A stretch of DNA of 24,769 nt from Clostridiaceae bacterium (GCA_029256485.1 JAQSXU010000044.1:1-24769); one strand, 5' to 3'. Counted from the stretch's first letter, positions 8,194 to 16,572 are shown. Notes: generated by a model from the sequence alone, not told the origin. A program made the numbers and translations.

Positions 8194-9366
8194 TTACTTC
8201 CTATATATTATCACACCTTCTGCTACTTTGTTAACTAATCCAGTACTATTTATTTTATCGAGTTCACATTTTATATTAATAGCATTTAGTATAGCGAAAC
8301 TCTGCAACAATAAAGAATATTGAAAGATGGTATGTGCTTCATCCAAATATCTAAAATTGTTTTTATTAAAATAAAAATAATAATCACTGTGTTCATCTAT
8401 TTCCTTATTATAATCCATAGATATTGCTGCAATTGTACTATTTATCTTATTATTGAAGCACTCTTTTAACATATCTATTTCATATTTAATAGCGCAATTA
8501 TCATTGCTAAAGAAAAATGAAACTAATGAATTAGAGTTCATGATTAACTTAGGACCATGTCTAAATTCCAATATGGAGTGTGACTCTGTACTTTGTAGTC
8601 CAGTGGAAAGTTCACTGATCTTTAAGCACATTTCTGAGGCTAATGCATTCAATGTATTTGATCCCAGTGACACAATAGTTTCATATTTTTTATTGCTTAA
8701 AGCATGAACCTTATATATGTCTTCTTCTAAAAAGCACTTTGAATCTTCATATATGCTGTTAAACATACTAACATAATAATCGTACTTTTTTATATCAAAT
8801 ATCATCAATGCATATTGAATAAGCAAAGTAAATTCCCCAGTAGCTGCAATACTTTTACCCTTGGTTTTATCAGGGATAGGTATATATAAGGTTTTATCAT
8901 CATATCCATATTTATTAATTATTTTTCCTTCTGGAGAACAAATAATAAGAATCTGATATAATTCCCTACATCTTTCTTTGAACAACTCCACTGCCTCCAA
9001 TCCTTCAGTAGTATTTCCCGAACCACCTAGGGAAATTAGCATTACTGGTGAATCATCCAGTATATAGTTATCCGGATGTGTTATTAATGAAGTTGAAGCA
9101 ACAGCTACAACTTCTTTTTTACATATCCTTCTTATATAATTTTCTACTATTAATGCGGCTTTAGCAGAGCTTCCAGCACCAACTAAATAAATTTTTATTT
9201 TTTCTATAGCATTAATTTTTTCTATAAATAATTCTATTTTCTTTTTATTCTCTCTTATAATGTCAAGTCCCTCCATCCATAACTGGGGCTGTCTTGACAT
9301 TTCTAAAACTGTATTATATGCTTCAAGCTTTACAAGCTGTTTTTCCTCTATACCTAAGATTTTCAT
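8194..9366 (-). CDS. agaS: AgaS-like SIS-domain sugar-phosphate isomerase/deaminase
   Basis: A cytoplasmic enzyme of 390 residues, the usual length of AgaS, with two SIS folds. The first SIS domain has LVGAGSSAKAALI and the phosphosugar loop ISLGGSGNTTEGLEAVELF. The second has SLGSNTLNALASEMCLKISE, with the family-typical ESHSILEFRHGPKLI. The N-terminal SRQPQLWMEGLDII also matches AgaS. In E. coli, AgaS deaminates and isomerises galactosamine-6-phosphate to tagatose-6-phosphate. The gene lies between two PTS gene sets, one of them AgaVWEF-like, which supports amino-sugar use. A deglycase acting on a related amino-sugar conjugate (as in the gfr systems) is the main alternative. The start has AAGGAGA 7 bases upstream. 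Confidence 0.82.
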   Translation of the reverse strand: MKILGIEEKQLVKLEAYNTVLEMSRQPQLWMEGLDIIRENKKKIELFIEKINAIEKIKIYLVGAGSSAKAALIVENYIRRICKKEVVAVASTSLITHPDNYILDDSPVMLISLGGSGNTTEGLEAVELFKERCRELYQILIICSPEGKIINKYGYDDKTLYIPIPDKTKGKSIAATGEFTLLIQYALMIFDIKKYDYYVSMFNSIYEDSKCFLEEDIYKVHALSNKKYETIVSLGSNTLNALASEMCLKISELSTGLQSTESHSILEFRHGPKLIMNSNSLVSFFFSNDNCAIKYEIDMLKECFNNKINSTIAAISMDYNKEIDEHSDYYFYFNKNNFRYLDEAHTIFQYSLLLQSFAILNAINIKCELDKINSTGLVNKVAEGVIIYRK

Positions 9367-9396
9367 GTTAAGTCTCCTTTATCTAGTAAAATTTTT

Positions 9397-9446
9397 AATA
9401 ATAAAAGCAGAGCTATGTTAGTTTTAACCACTCTGCTTTTATTATT
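9397..9446 (-). terminator. hairpin between agaF-like and agaS-like genes
   Basis: A 16-bp perfect stem (AATAATAAAAGCAGAG / CTCTGCTTTTATTATT) with an 18-base loop begins 6 bases after the EIIA stop on the minus strand. On that strand the descending arm is T-rich, but A residues follow it. It could be a leaky terminator, an attenuator, or a structure that stabilises the upstream transcript end. No separate promoter was found in the 86-base gap, so read-through into agaS is likely. Confidence 0.6.
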
Positions 9447-9452
9447 TACATA

Positions 9453-9890
9453 TTATATTCCATCTTCTTCATCTAAACTATTATCCGCTTTATTAATATT
9501 TATTTTTTCAAATTTTGCAACTCCATGAATGGTTGAGTCTATAATGGAGCTGGCAAGGCTTTTTAGTGGCATTGTATCTTTTAGTAATACTGTCTCTAAA
9601 ATGGCACCTACATTACACCCAGCCACAGCTTCCATATTATCAGAATTACTGGCAAGTATTGCACATTCTTTAAAAGGAGTACCTCCAACAATGTCACATA
9701 CAAATAGAAATTGTGAATCGGTATTTCTATTTACGGCTTCCATTATTTTTTCCCTTAATGAAGTGTCATTATCTTCTTCAAGAAAATCAATAAACTCTAA
9801 CCCTTCATTATGTCCTGCTAATAATTTCAAAGAACTTTGTATTCCTGTTGCATAATTTCCATGTCCTGTTACGATCATTGTGGTTTTCAT
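9453..9890 (-). CDS. agaF: PTS EIIA, galactosamine/GalNAc type (AgaF-like)
   Basis: A 145-residue mannose-family EIIA. His10 in VTGHGNYATGI is the residue phosphorylated by HPr. FLFVCDIVGGTPFKECAIL and GCNVGAILE are the other conserved motifs. The start TGHGNYATG resembles AgaF of the E. coli GalNAc PTS. The gene starts 1 base after the EIID stop, with GGGAG 9 bases upstream. It closes the first PTS set (EIIB, EIIC, EIID, EIIA). A short acidic tail (SLDEEDGI) is unusual but harmless. Assignment as EIIA is firm; the sugar specificity is inferred from its partners. Confidence 0.87.
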   Translation of the reverse strand: MKTTMIVTGHGNYATGIQSSLKLLAGHNEGLEFIDFLEEDNDTSLREKIMEAVNRNTDSQFLFVCDIVGGTPFKECAILASNSDNMEAVAGCNVGAILETVLLKDTMPLKSLASSIIDSTIHGVAKFEKININKADNSLDEEDGI

Positions 9891-9891
9891 A

Positions 9892-10692
9892 TTATAAAAC
9901 TCCCAAGAATGATAATATTATGGCAGCAACAAATGTTATCAATATTAATGTGGTAGGGTTAATATTCTTCTTTTTTAATAAATAGAACATTGTTAATGTA
10001 TATCCCATTGGCAATATATTAGGGAATATCTTATCAACAAAATCTTTTTGTAGTGAAATTACATGACCTGCACTTACAGGTATTTGAGCAAGAAGACTAA
10101 TGTGAACATAAGATGCTATTAATCCACCTATAACAGTTATTCCCAAAACTGTAGCTGCTTTTGAGATAGCTTTTGAATTTTCTTTTAGTATAGTTATTGC
10201 TTTTACTCCAAGATTGTATCCCGAAGTTGTCCATATTATACGTGAAAGGAATACGCAAACATAAACTGCAAAGAATAATATTGGGCCTAATACATTTCCT
10301 GCAATTGCAAAGGATGAACATATACCTGCAACTATAGGCAGTAATGTAAACCAAAGTAAGGCATCTCCTATTCCAGCTAAAGGTCCGAATAATGCTACCT
10401 TTAAACCTTTTATAACGCTTCTATCTTCATGACTTTCTTCTAATGAAACCACTAATCCCATCAAAAATCCTACTAAGGTAGGGTTTGTATTAATAAATTC
10501 TAGATTATCGTGCATTGATTCTGATAATCCTTGTTTATCATCTTTATGAATTCTCTTTAAAAATGGTAACATTGCATATGTCCAGCCACCAGCCTGCATT
10601 CTTTCATAGTTAAAACTTGCTTGAAGTAGAACTGATCTAAAGGCTAATGTTCTTAAATCCTTTTTTGTCATTTTATTATTAGATTCCGTCAT
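9892..10692 (-). CDS. agaE: PTS EIID, galactosamine/GalNAc type (AgaE-like)
   Basis: The mannose-family EIID membrane subunit. It carries the characteristic LQASFNYERMQAGGWTYAMLPFLKR near the N-terminus, the ALFGPLAGIGDALLWF motif, and a C-terminal hydrophobic block ending with LLKKKNINPTTL. These align closely in order with the EIID half of the fused protein at 5607-7226. I start it at the ATG at 10692, which has GGAGG 11 bases upstream; an in-frame ATG 21 bases earlier has no site. This gives 266 residues and a 14-base overlap with the EIIC gene, a sign of coupled translation. With EIIC it forms the membrane channel. Confidence 0.87.
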   Translation of the reverse strand: MTESNNKMTKKDLRTLAFRSVLLQASFNYERMQAGGWTYAMLPFLKRIHKDDKQGLSESMHDNLEFINTNPTLVGFLMGLVVSLEESHEDRSVIKGLKVALFGPLAGIGDALLWFTLLPIVAGICSSFAIAGNVLGPILFFAVYVCVFLSRIIWTTSGYNLGVKAITILKENSKAISKAATVLGITVIGGLIASYVHISLLAQIPVSAGHVISLQKDFVDKIFPNILPMGYTLTMFYLLKKKNINPTTLILITFVAAIILSFLGVL

Positions 10693-11479
10693 TATAGTCT
10701 TCGCCTCCTTCATGGTTATTTACAGCTTTCAAAGCTTCAGCGTTGCTTTTGTCATTAAAGTATCCATACAGTGCAAATGCTGCACCAACTAAAGCTACTG
10801 GTAATAAATTTGAAAAATTTAGGAATGAAGCTATTACAAATCCTATTAGAAGGAAAGGTATATATTCTACCTTTAACATTACCCTTAGCAATAGGCCAAA
10901 TCCAACTGCTGGTAAAATTCCTCCTGCAATTTCAAATCCATGTTTTAACCATATAGGCATGCTTTCAACTAATAGTTTCATTGGAGCCTGAGCTATATAG
11001 GTACATAAGAATACTACTACTCCATATGTTATTCCAATAATTAAAGTTGTAGTTAAATTTAATTTTCCAAAAGATTCAGTATCGGCTTCATCAGCATAGC
11101 TTTCTGCCTTATGCATAAATACAGAGAATGTAGAATAATAAAATAATATAATATATTGCATTAAGAAACTAAAAGGTAGTGCAAGTCCTATTGTTGCCTT
11201 TACATCAGCTCCTGTAGTATATGCTATAACTGTTGTCATAATACCCGCTAAAATTGGATTAGGTGGTTGTGTACCTCCTACTGGTGTTAATCCTGTAAAT
11301 GCTAATTCTGTAAGTCCTCCAGCTATTAATCCAGTTCTAAGATCTCCTAGAATAAGTCCTGTTAATGTACATACTATTATTGGTCTGAAAATATAAAGTC
11401 CTTCAAGCCAAAAGTCAAAGCCAACTATAATTGCCATTACAGAAAGTAAAATACCTTGTACTAATGTAATACTATGCAT
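10679..11479 (-). CDS. agaW: PTS EIIC, galactosamine/GalNAc type (AgaW-like)
   Basis: A sugar-translocating membrane subunit of 266 residues with about eight hydrophobic segments. Family motifs are RPIIVCTLTGLILGDLRTG, LTELAFTGLTPVGGTQPPNP and VEYIPFLLIGFVIASFL. The GGTQPPNP stretch is typical of the sorbose/GalNAc EIIC group. The start ATG follows AAGGAGG by 8 bases. It is the second gene of the operon, 20 bases after EIIB and overlapping EIID. Compared with the EIIC half of the other PTS in this locus it differs strongly in the N-terminal 150 residues, so the two permeases probably take different sugars. Confidence 0.87.
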   Translation of the reverse strand: MHSITLVQGILLSVMAIIVGFDFWLEGLYIFRPIIVCTLTGLILGDLRTGLIAGGLTELAFTGLTPVGGTQPPNPILAGIMTTVIAYTTGADVKATIGLALPFSFLMQYIILFYYSTFSVFMHKAESYADEADTESFGKLNLTTTLIIGITYGVVVFLCTYIAQAPMKLLVESMPIWLKHGFEIAGGILPAVGFGLLLRVMLKVEYIPFLLIGFVIASFLNFSNLLPVALVGAAFALYGYFNDKSNAEALKAVNNHEGGEDYNDGI

Positions 11480-11499
11480 AAAAAAACCTCCTTTTTATT

Positions 11500-11970
11500 T
11501 TATTCAATCTTTGTTTTTATATCTCCAGGTGTATCTTGTGCAAATACATTAATGCCCTTTGATGAAATAAATTTTAAATCTTCCATGTCTTCATCGTTTA
11601 CATATACCTTTTTAGTTATAGATCTTTTTCCTTCTGAAAAATGCATGTTTCCAACATTTACTTCTTTCAAAGGAACGTTGCCTTCTACAAGTCTTCTAAC
11701 TCCCTTTGGTGTTTTGCATACAATAAAAATCTTTTGTTTTGGAGATGCTTTACGAATTATATCTATTGTATGTTCTATTGTAAAAAATCTTATGCCTACG
11801 CCAGATGACTCAGCAGTCATAGACATTAATTGCTGTTGAATAGGATCCTTCGCTGCATCATCATCTGCAACTATAAGTAGATTAGCACCTAAAGATGTAG
11901 TCCATGTGACACCTACTTGTCCATGAACAAGTCTGTTATCAATTCTAGTTAATAAAATATTGGGTTCCAT
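11500..11970 (-). CDS. agaV: PTS EIIB, galactosamine/GalNAc type (AgaV/AgaB-like)
   Basis: The phosphotransfer subunit that phosphorylates the sugar during uptake, 156 residues. ILLTRIDNRLVHGQVGVTWT holds the active His16. GIRFFTIEHTIDIIRKASPK, RRLVEGNVPLKEVNVGNMHF and INVFAQDTPGD match E. coli AgaV/AgaB very closely, from memory. This is the best evidence that the first PTS takes galactosamine or N-acetylgalactosamine. It is the promoter-proximal gene of the operon. An AAGGAGGAG site precedes the ATG, and a sigma-54 promoter lies about 40 bases upstream. By analogy with LevE, phospho-EIIB may also inhibit the LevR-type regulator next door when no sugar is present. Confidence 0.9.
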   Translation of the reverse strand: MEPNILLTRIDNRLVHGQVGVTWTTSLGANLLIVADDDAAKDPIQQQLMSMTAESSGVGIRFFTIEHTIDIIRKASPKQKIFIVCKTPKGVRRLVEGNVPLKEVNVGNMHFSEGKRSITKKVYVNDEDMEDLKFISSKGINVFAQDTPGDIKTKIE

Positions 11971-12008
11971 TACCTTCTCCTCCTTCTTTTATCTATATCT
12001 TTATATAA

Positions 12009-12024
12009 AGCAAAAGCTGTGCCA
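12009..12024 (-). promoter_or_regulatory. sigma-54 (-24/-12) promoter of the PTS operon
   Basis: Read on the minus strand the site is TGGCACAGCTTTTGCT. It matches the sigma-54 consensus TGGCAC-N5-TTGC, with the invariant GG and GC exactly 10 bases apart. Transcription would start near 11998, giving a leader of about 28 bases before the EIIB ATG. The adjacent upstream gene encodes a sigma-54 activator, which strengthens the call. The -24 half lies inside the inverted repeat described separately. Confidence 0.88.
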
Positions 12025-12057
12025 AGTAGTGTACACCTTTACTACTTGGCACAGCTT
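12014..12057 (-). terminator. 17-bp inverted repeat; terminator of the LevR-type gene
   Basis: The perfect arms AAGCTGTGCCAAGTAGT (12014-12030) and its complement (12041-12057) are separated by 10 bases. On the minus strand the hairpin starts within the stop codon of the regulator gene and is followed by TTGCTTTATAT, a modest T-tract. It fits a terminator that prevents read-through from the regulator into the PTS genes. The downstream arm doubles as the -24 region of the sigma-54 promoter. Confidence 0.72.
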
Positions 12058-14809
12058 ATAGCTGAAAATCATCAACTTTATTTTTTATACTGTCGTAAAT
12101 AAACCCAATTTCGGAAATTGGTATTTTCACTTTGTAAAACTGTTCTATGACACTAAATGCTTTTCTCACAAAATTTACGAAGTGTACATGACACTGTTCG
12201 AATCCTGTTATATCTTTATATGTCATAATAGGATCTTTAACAACTAGTCTCTCAACCATACAACTTATGTGAATATACAAACTAATCTTAAGATCATTTT
12301 GAAATTTAAAACCCAATTCTCTTTCAAGAATAATTAATGCCTGCTCCACTTGATCTACAATTTTATCAGGATTTAGTATAGTTAAATAATTCAACACATT
12401 TTCCAAAGTAAATAATTTAATGGTTTCCCTATTAATTTTATCTATTATTCCCTGATCTACAATACCACTTAGCGTATTTATAAGTATTTCATTACCTTTT
12501 CTCATTATTAAATTTTCCAGAGAAATATATGGAATGTCAGCAATCTTAGGATCATTTGTTCCAATAATAAGCTTTACATTATACTGTTTAAATATAAAAT
12601 CCTCCCGGCCATTATCCTTTAGCCTATCAAAATCATAAGCTAATACTTTAATTTTTTCATTTTTAAAACAGTTATTTAGAAGATCCTTTAATTTACTTGC
12701 AGTTCCTATACCTGTTATACACGTGGTTATAATTATGTCTTCTTTTCTTTTTCTTGAAGGTATAAAATTATATTTACATATATTGCTTCCTACCGTTTCC
12801 TTTGCAATCTGTTCAAGTGGCTGGCAGTTATGTATTCTGTTTCCTACATCTAGCGCCAAACGTGTGGACACATTATCTATTATTGCAATATCACCATAAA
12901 GCTCGTTTTTTAAACTTATATAAATGCTTTCTAAGGAACCCATATCCACTAATATAAGTAATCCCTTTGATGTATCAATTGTTTTTGTATAGTCTTTAAG
13001 TTTATTACTAATCTCTAATACAGAACTTTCTAGTGGCATATCAAAAGGTTCGAAAATATACCTTCCAAGCATCCTGTTTGCAACCCCAGCAATACTGCTT
13101 GCAGTTGAATATCCATGGGTAATTATTACTGCATTTATTTGATTTGAATTTGATTCCTTATGAAGAGATTTTATATAAATCAGCACATATACCACCGCAA
13201 TTTTGCTAACTTCTAAGCCTAAGTTGTTCTCTATATTTTCAATTATTCTTAAGGTTGTTTTATAATCCTTAGAATATATCTTACTTAAGTATTCAGCTGC
13301 CTCATCAAAACCTGTTATATAGCTTTCATCATATTTTTCAAGAAAATGTGTAAGAATGTATGTAAGAATTTCTGCACTATTTCCAAAATAATTGATTCCA
13401 AAATTTGAACGCATGAAAGCTAAAGTATTTTCCGTAATTTTCTCCATAGAATTAAAAATTATATTTCTTGAATCCTTATTTTTCTTGCTAAATACCATAT
13501 CATCAATTAATTCATTTAAAATAGCAGTACTTTCCATCATAAAACTCTCGCTGCTTTTTTTCTCACTTTTCAAATTTTCAATCAAGCTAACAATCTTATT
13601 TGTCAATTCCAATACTTTATTTGAATTATTGCCTTCATCATCAAAGTCATCTTTATCGGAACAGCTTAAAAACATATCGCTTACATTTATTTTATTTAGC
13701 ATTATATCATCATCTTGATTAATAAATTCCTTCGGCAGATTGTTTATTTTTACTTTAACAGGCTTTGAAGTTTTGTTAATATAACTACTTAAAGCACTGG
13801 CACAGCTTAATTTTATAGTATTAGTAAGTTTTCCTATATTTCCATAGCTGTTATTATTGATAAGAATGCTGATTACTTGACTGCTAACCAATATATCTTT
13901 ATTAATATTTACTGCTTCTTTCCTATAAAAGTTTTTAATAAGTTCCTTTCTTTCTTTTAGAGGTCTGTCTTGAAAGGTAGGTATTTTTACTATTAATGGA
14001 ATTCTCCTTAAAAAGGTTTGAAGAAATTGGTTTTCAGGATTCTCTGTTGTGGCAAAAATCATCCTTACATTTGCTTCCCTCTTCTTCTCGGCCTCTCCCA
14101 CTCTCCTAAATATACCTTTATCTAAAAATAAGAAAAGTTTTTCTTGACCTTCTGGAGGCAGCCTATGAATTTCATCAAGAAAAAGATAACCCCCATTTGC
14201 TTTTTCAATAAGACCCACTCTATCCATATCTGCGCCTGTATAAGCTCCCTTAGAAGCGCCAAACAATATAGCAGAAAAAAGTTCTGGATTATTTGCATAT
14301 TCAGCACAATTGAATATTACAAAAGGTGCATTTTCCTTTACAAAACCAGAATGCTTTGCGTAATCAAATACTAATTGAGCTATAAAGCTCTTTCCTACTC
14401 CAGATTCACCTACAAGTAAGAAAGGTAATCCATTTGGAGGATATGCAACTGCCGATTTACATTGCTGAACAACATATTTTAAGCTTCCATTTGAGCCTAC
14501 TAATTCTTTAAATAGGTATTTATCTGTATTAGAATTAAGTGGGCTGCTATCATTTAAGTATTCTGATATGAGTCTAAATTCACTCTTCCTGCTTTCATAT
14601 ACCTCTGAATCCATAAAGTATACAGGCCTTTTACTGATTTTAATAGCTTTTCCACCCTTACTCATATCATTTAACAAGTGGCTAACTAAATTCCTTTGTA
14701 ATTCCAATTTATCAGCAATGTCTGTGGCAGTTATTCCATATTCTTTTGTACCATCTATTTTCTCACAAAGCTCTTTTAATATTAAGCTAACTTTTGTTTT
14801 ATTGGTCAT
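12056..14809 (-). CDS. levR: LevR-type sigma-54 activator with PRD and PTS-like domains
   Basis: A transcription activator of 917 residues; B. subtilis LevR is similar in length. An N-terminal helix-turn-helix (about 1-65) is followed by an AAA+ ATPase: Walker A GESGVGKS near 134-141, sigma-54 contact loop GAYTGA near 188-193 (the usual form is GAFTGA), and Walker B YLFLDEIHRL near 208-217. Next come a PRD-like domain (about 425-545), an EIIA-man-like domain with ITHGYSTASS (His near 563), an EIIB-gat-like domain with TTCITGIGTA (Cys near 695), and a C-terminal PRD (about 800-915, YIHISCMVERL, His near 845). In LevR, HPr phosphorylates the EIIA-like His (activating) and the EIIB phosphorylates the last PRD (inhibiting). 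Start: GAGG 9 bases before the ATG at 14809; a farther in-frame ATG lacks a site. Confidence 0.9.
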   Translation of the reverse strand: MTNKTKVSLILKELCEKIDGTKEYGITATDIADKLELQRNLVSHLLNDMSKGGKAIKISKRPVYFMDSEVYESRKSEFRLISEYLNDSSPLNSNTDKYLFKELVGSNGSLKYVVQQCKSAVAYPPNGLPFLLVGESGVGKSFIAQLVFDYAKHSGFVKENAPFVIFNCAEYANNPELFSAILFGASKGAYTGADMDRVGLIEKANGGYLFLDEIHRLPPEGQEKLFLFLDKGIFRRVGEAEKKREANVRMIFATTENPENQFLQTFLRRIPLIVKIPTFQDRPLKERKELIKNFYRKEAVNINKDILVSSQVISILINNNSYGNIGKLTNTIKLSCASALSSYINKTSKPVKVKINNLPKEFINQDDDIMLNKINVSDMFLSCSDKDDFDDEGNNSNKVLELTNKIVSLIENLKSEKKSSESFMMESTAILNELIDDMVFSKKNKDSRNIIFNSMEKITENTLAFMRSNFGINYFGNSAEILTYILTHFLEKYDESYITGFDEAAEYLSKIYSKDYKTTLRIIENIENNLGLEVSKIAVVYVLIYIKSLHKESNSNQINAVIITHGYSTASSIAGVANRMLGRYIFEPFDMPLESSVLEISNKLKDYTKTIDTSKGLLILVDMGSLESIYISLKNELYGDIAIIDNVSTRLALDVGNRIHNCQPLEQIAKETVGSNICKYNFIPSRKRKEDIIITTCITGIGTASKLKDLLNNCFKNEKIKVLAYDFDRLKDNGREDFIFKQYNVKLIIGTNDPKIADIPYISLENLIMRKGNEILINTLSGIVDQGIIDKINRETIKLFTLENVLNYLTILNPDKIVDQVEQALIILERELGFKFQNDLKISLYIHISCMVERLVVKDPIMTYKDITGFEQCHVHFVNFVRKAFSVIEQFYKVKIPISEIGFIYDSIKNKVDDFQL
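12105..12121. promoter_or_regulatory. candidate enhancer (UAS) dyad for the LevR-type activator
   Basis: CCAATTTC-G-GAAATTGG is a perfect 8-bp dyad inside the last codons of the regulator gene. It lies roughly 107-123 bases upstream of the predicted sigma-54 start. Activators of this class bind dyads about 100 bases upstream, so position and symmetry fit. The dyad is seen; its function is inferred. Confidence 0.4.
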
Positions 14810-14878
14810 TGAGTTTATCCTCGTTTCTATACAGCAGTGCACAGCATTTATATATAATTCATTATATTTATTAATAGG

Positions 14879-14908
14879 ATTGTAACATTTTTGCAGTATT
14901 AAAATCAA
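14879..14908 (-). promoter_or_regulatory. possible sigma-A promoter of the LevR-type gene
   Basis: On the minus strand TTGATT (14903-14908) and TACAAT (14879-14884) are 18 bases apart, about 70 bases before the ATG at 14809. This is a plausible housekeeping promoter in AT-rich sequence, so chance matches are possible. Confidence 0.45.
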
Positions 14909-14956
14909 GATTAGGAAACTTTTATATTAACCGTCCCTAATTTTACTAATTTTATT

Positions 14957-14993
14957 AAGAAACCAGCCCCTGATATTATGGAGCTGGCTTCTT
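14957..14993 (-). terminator. terminator of aspA
   Basis: A stem-loop with arms AAGAAACCAGCCCC and GGAGCTGGCTTCTT (one mismatch and one G-T pair) and a 9-base loop begins about 10 bases after the aspA stop on the minus strand. It is followed by a T-containing but mixed tract. It separates aspA from the PTS regulator downstream. Confidence 0.72.
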
Positions 14994-15002
14994 AATCTTT
15001 AT

Positions 15003-16424
15003 TTATATTGCACATCTGTCTTTATCTGCGCTTAAGGATTTATCCGGCTGGGTCATTGAAATTGGATCTAATATCTGCTCCAATTCATCACGGGTTAAAA
15101 TTCCTTCCTTTAAAATTATCTTATTAACAGGTATTCCTGTTTTTAAAGCCTTCTTGGCAATTTCAGCGGATTCTTTATATCCTATGTAAGGACAAAGTGC
15201 TGTTACCATCCCCACACTGCCATTTAAAAGTTCCAAACATCTTCCTTTATTAGCAGTAATCCCAACAATACAATTGTCTACAAATGTTTTAACTGCATTT
15301 CTCAAAGTTTCAATGGATTCAAATAAATTATAGAAAAGCACTGGTTCAAAGGCATTGAGCTCCATCTGCCCAGCCTCTGCTGCCATGGTTATGGTAAAGT
15401 CATTTCCTATTATATTAAATGCAACCTGGGAAACTACCTCCGGAATAACAGGGTTTATTTTGCCTGGCATAATTGATGATCCATTTTGCTTTGATGGAAG
15501 ATTAATTTCTCCTAAACCAGTTTTAGGTCCGCTGGAAAGTAATCTTAAATCATTTGCCATTTTAGATAAATTTACTGCGCAGGTTTTTAAAATACCTGAT
15601 ACACTTACAAAGCCGTCCAGGTTTTGAGTTGCATCAATTAAATCATCTGACTGAACCACATTAAGCCCTGTAACCTTCTGAAGATTATATGTAATGCTGT
15701 TTATATATTCTGGACTTGCATTAATACAAGTGCCTATAGCCGTTGCTCCCATATTTAATGTGAGCATTTCCTTTTCAGCTTTATTTAATCTATTTATATC
15801 ACGCTTTATCACTGAAGCATATGCATGGAATGATTGTCCAAGTCTGATTGGTACTGCATCCTGAAGCTGAGTACGTCCCATTTTTATAACATTATCAAAC
15901 TCTAGGGATTTTGCCTGAAGAGCATTATATAAACGCTGAAGTTCTGAAGCTACTTTAGGCAGCATTTTTAAAATAGTAAGCTTTCCTGCAGTTGGAAACA
16001 CATCATTGGTGGATTGTGCCATGTTTACATGGTCATTTGGATGAACTATTCCGTAATCTCCCTTGTTTCCGCCTAGTAATTCAATGGCACGGTTTGCAAT
16101 AACCTCATTGGCATTCATATTTGCAGAAGTACCTGCACCCCCTTGAATAGGATCAACTATAAATTCATCATGGAATTTTCCTGAAATAATCTCATCACAG
16201 GCATAAATAATTGCATTAGCAATGGTGGAATTTAATTTCTCTATATCTCTATTTGTAATAGCTGCTGATTTTTTTATTTCAGCAAGACTTACTATAAGCT
16301 GTGGATGAATTGTTTTATTTGTAATGTGAAAGTTATTTTTTGCTCTTAGTGTTTGTACTCCATAATAAGCATCAGCTGGTACTTTCATACTTCCTATTGA
16401 ATCAGATTCTATTCTTGTATCCAT
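15003..16424 (-). CDS. aspA: aspartate ammonia-lyase (aspartase)
   Basis: A cytoplasmic enzyme that reversibly splits L-aspartate into fumarate and ammonia; 473 residues, as expected. The fumarase/aspartase superfamily signature GSSIMPGKINPV (about 313-324) supplies the catalytic Ser loop. MGRTQLQDAVPIRLGQ, AQSTNDVFPTAGKL and GGAGTSANMNANEV form the other active-site regions. The later EAGQMELNAFEPV and the tail LTRDELEQILDP favour aspartase over class II fumarase. The start at 16424 has GGGGGA 6 bases upstream; an earlier in-frame ATG does not. It is transcribed divergently from an Lrp/AsnC-type regulator that may sense amino acids and control it. In anaerobes it feeds fumarate reduction or releases nitrogen from aspartate. 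Confidence 0.93.
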   Translation of the reverse strand: MDTRIESDSIGSMKVPADAYYGVQTLRAKNNFHITNKTIHPQLIVSLAEIKKSAAITNRDIEKLNSTIANAIIYACDEIISGKFHDEFIVDPIQGGAGTSANMNANEVIANRAIELLGGNKGDYGIVHPNDHVNMAQSTNDVFPTAGKLTILKMLPKVASELQRLYNALQAKSLEFDNVIKMGRTQLQDAVPIRLGQSFHAYASVIKRDINRLNKAEKEMLTLNMGATAIGTCINASPEYINSITYNLQKVTGLNVVQSDDLIDATQNLDGFVSVSGILKTCAVNLSKMANDLRLLSSGPKTGLGEINLPSKQNGSSIMPGKINPVIPEVVSQVAFNIIGNDFTITMAAEAGQMELNAFEPVLFYNLFESIETLRNAVKTFVDNCIVGITANKGRCLELLNGSVGMVTALCPYIGYKESAEIAKKALKTGIPVNKIILKEGILTRDELEQILDPISMTQPDKSLSADKDRCAI

Positions 16425-16572
16425 GTAAAATCCCCCGCTTCTATTTTTCAAATTTCTAATAGCTAAACAACTTCAACTACAGTTTACGTATTGTTTATCC
16501 ATAGAGCGAGGTTATCACTGTTTGGACTCAATGTAAATCCTTAAATCACATTTTCGAATAAAAGCTAAAAAT

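Noticed and set aside
9367..9452. A second sigma-54 promoter before the agaS-like gene.
   Set aside because: No GG-N10-GC pair in the right context was found on the minus strand; the gap is mostly hairpin.
14810..14908. An N-terminal extension of 33 residues on the LevR-type regulator.
   Set aside because: It has no ribosome site and unusual composition, it overlaps the probable promoter, and the ATG at 14809 has GAGG at good spacing.
16425..16560. A riboswitch or T-box leader before aspA.
   Set aside because: No T-box sequence, specifier stem or terminator/antiterminator pair could be recognised in the leader.
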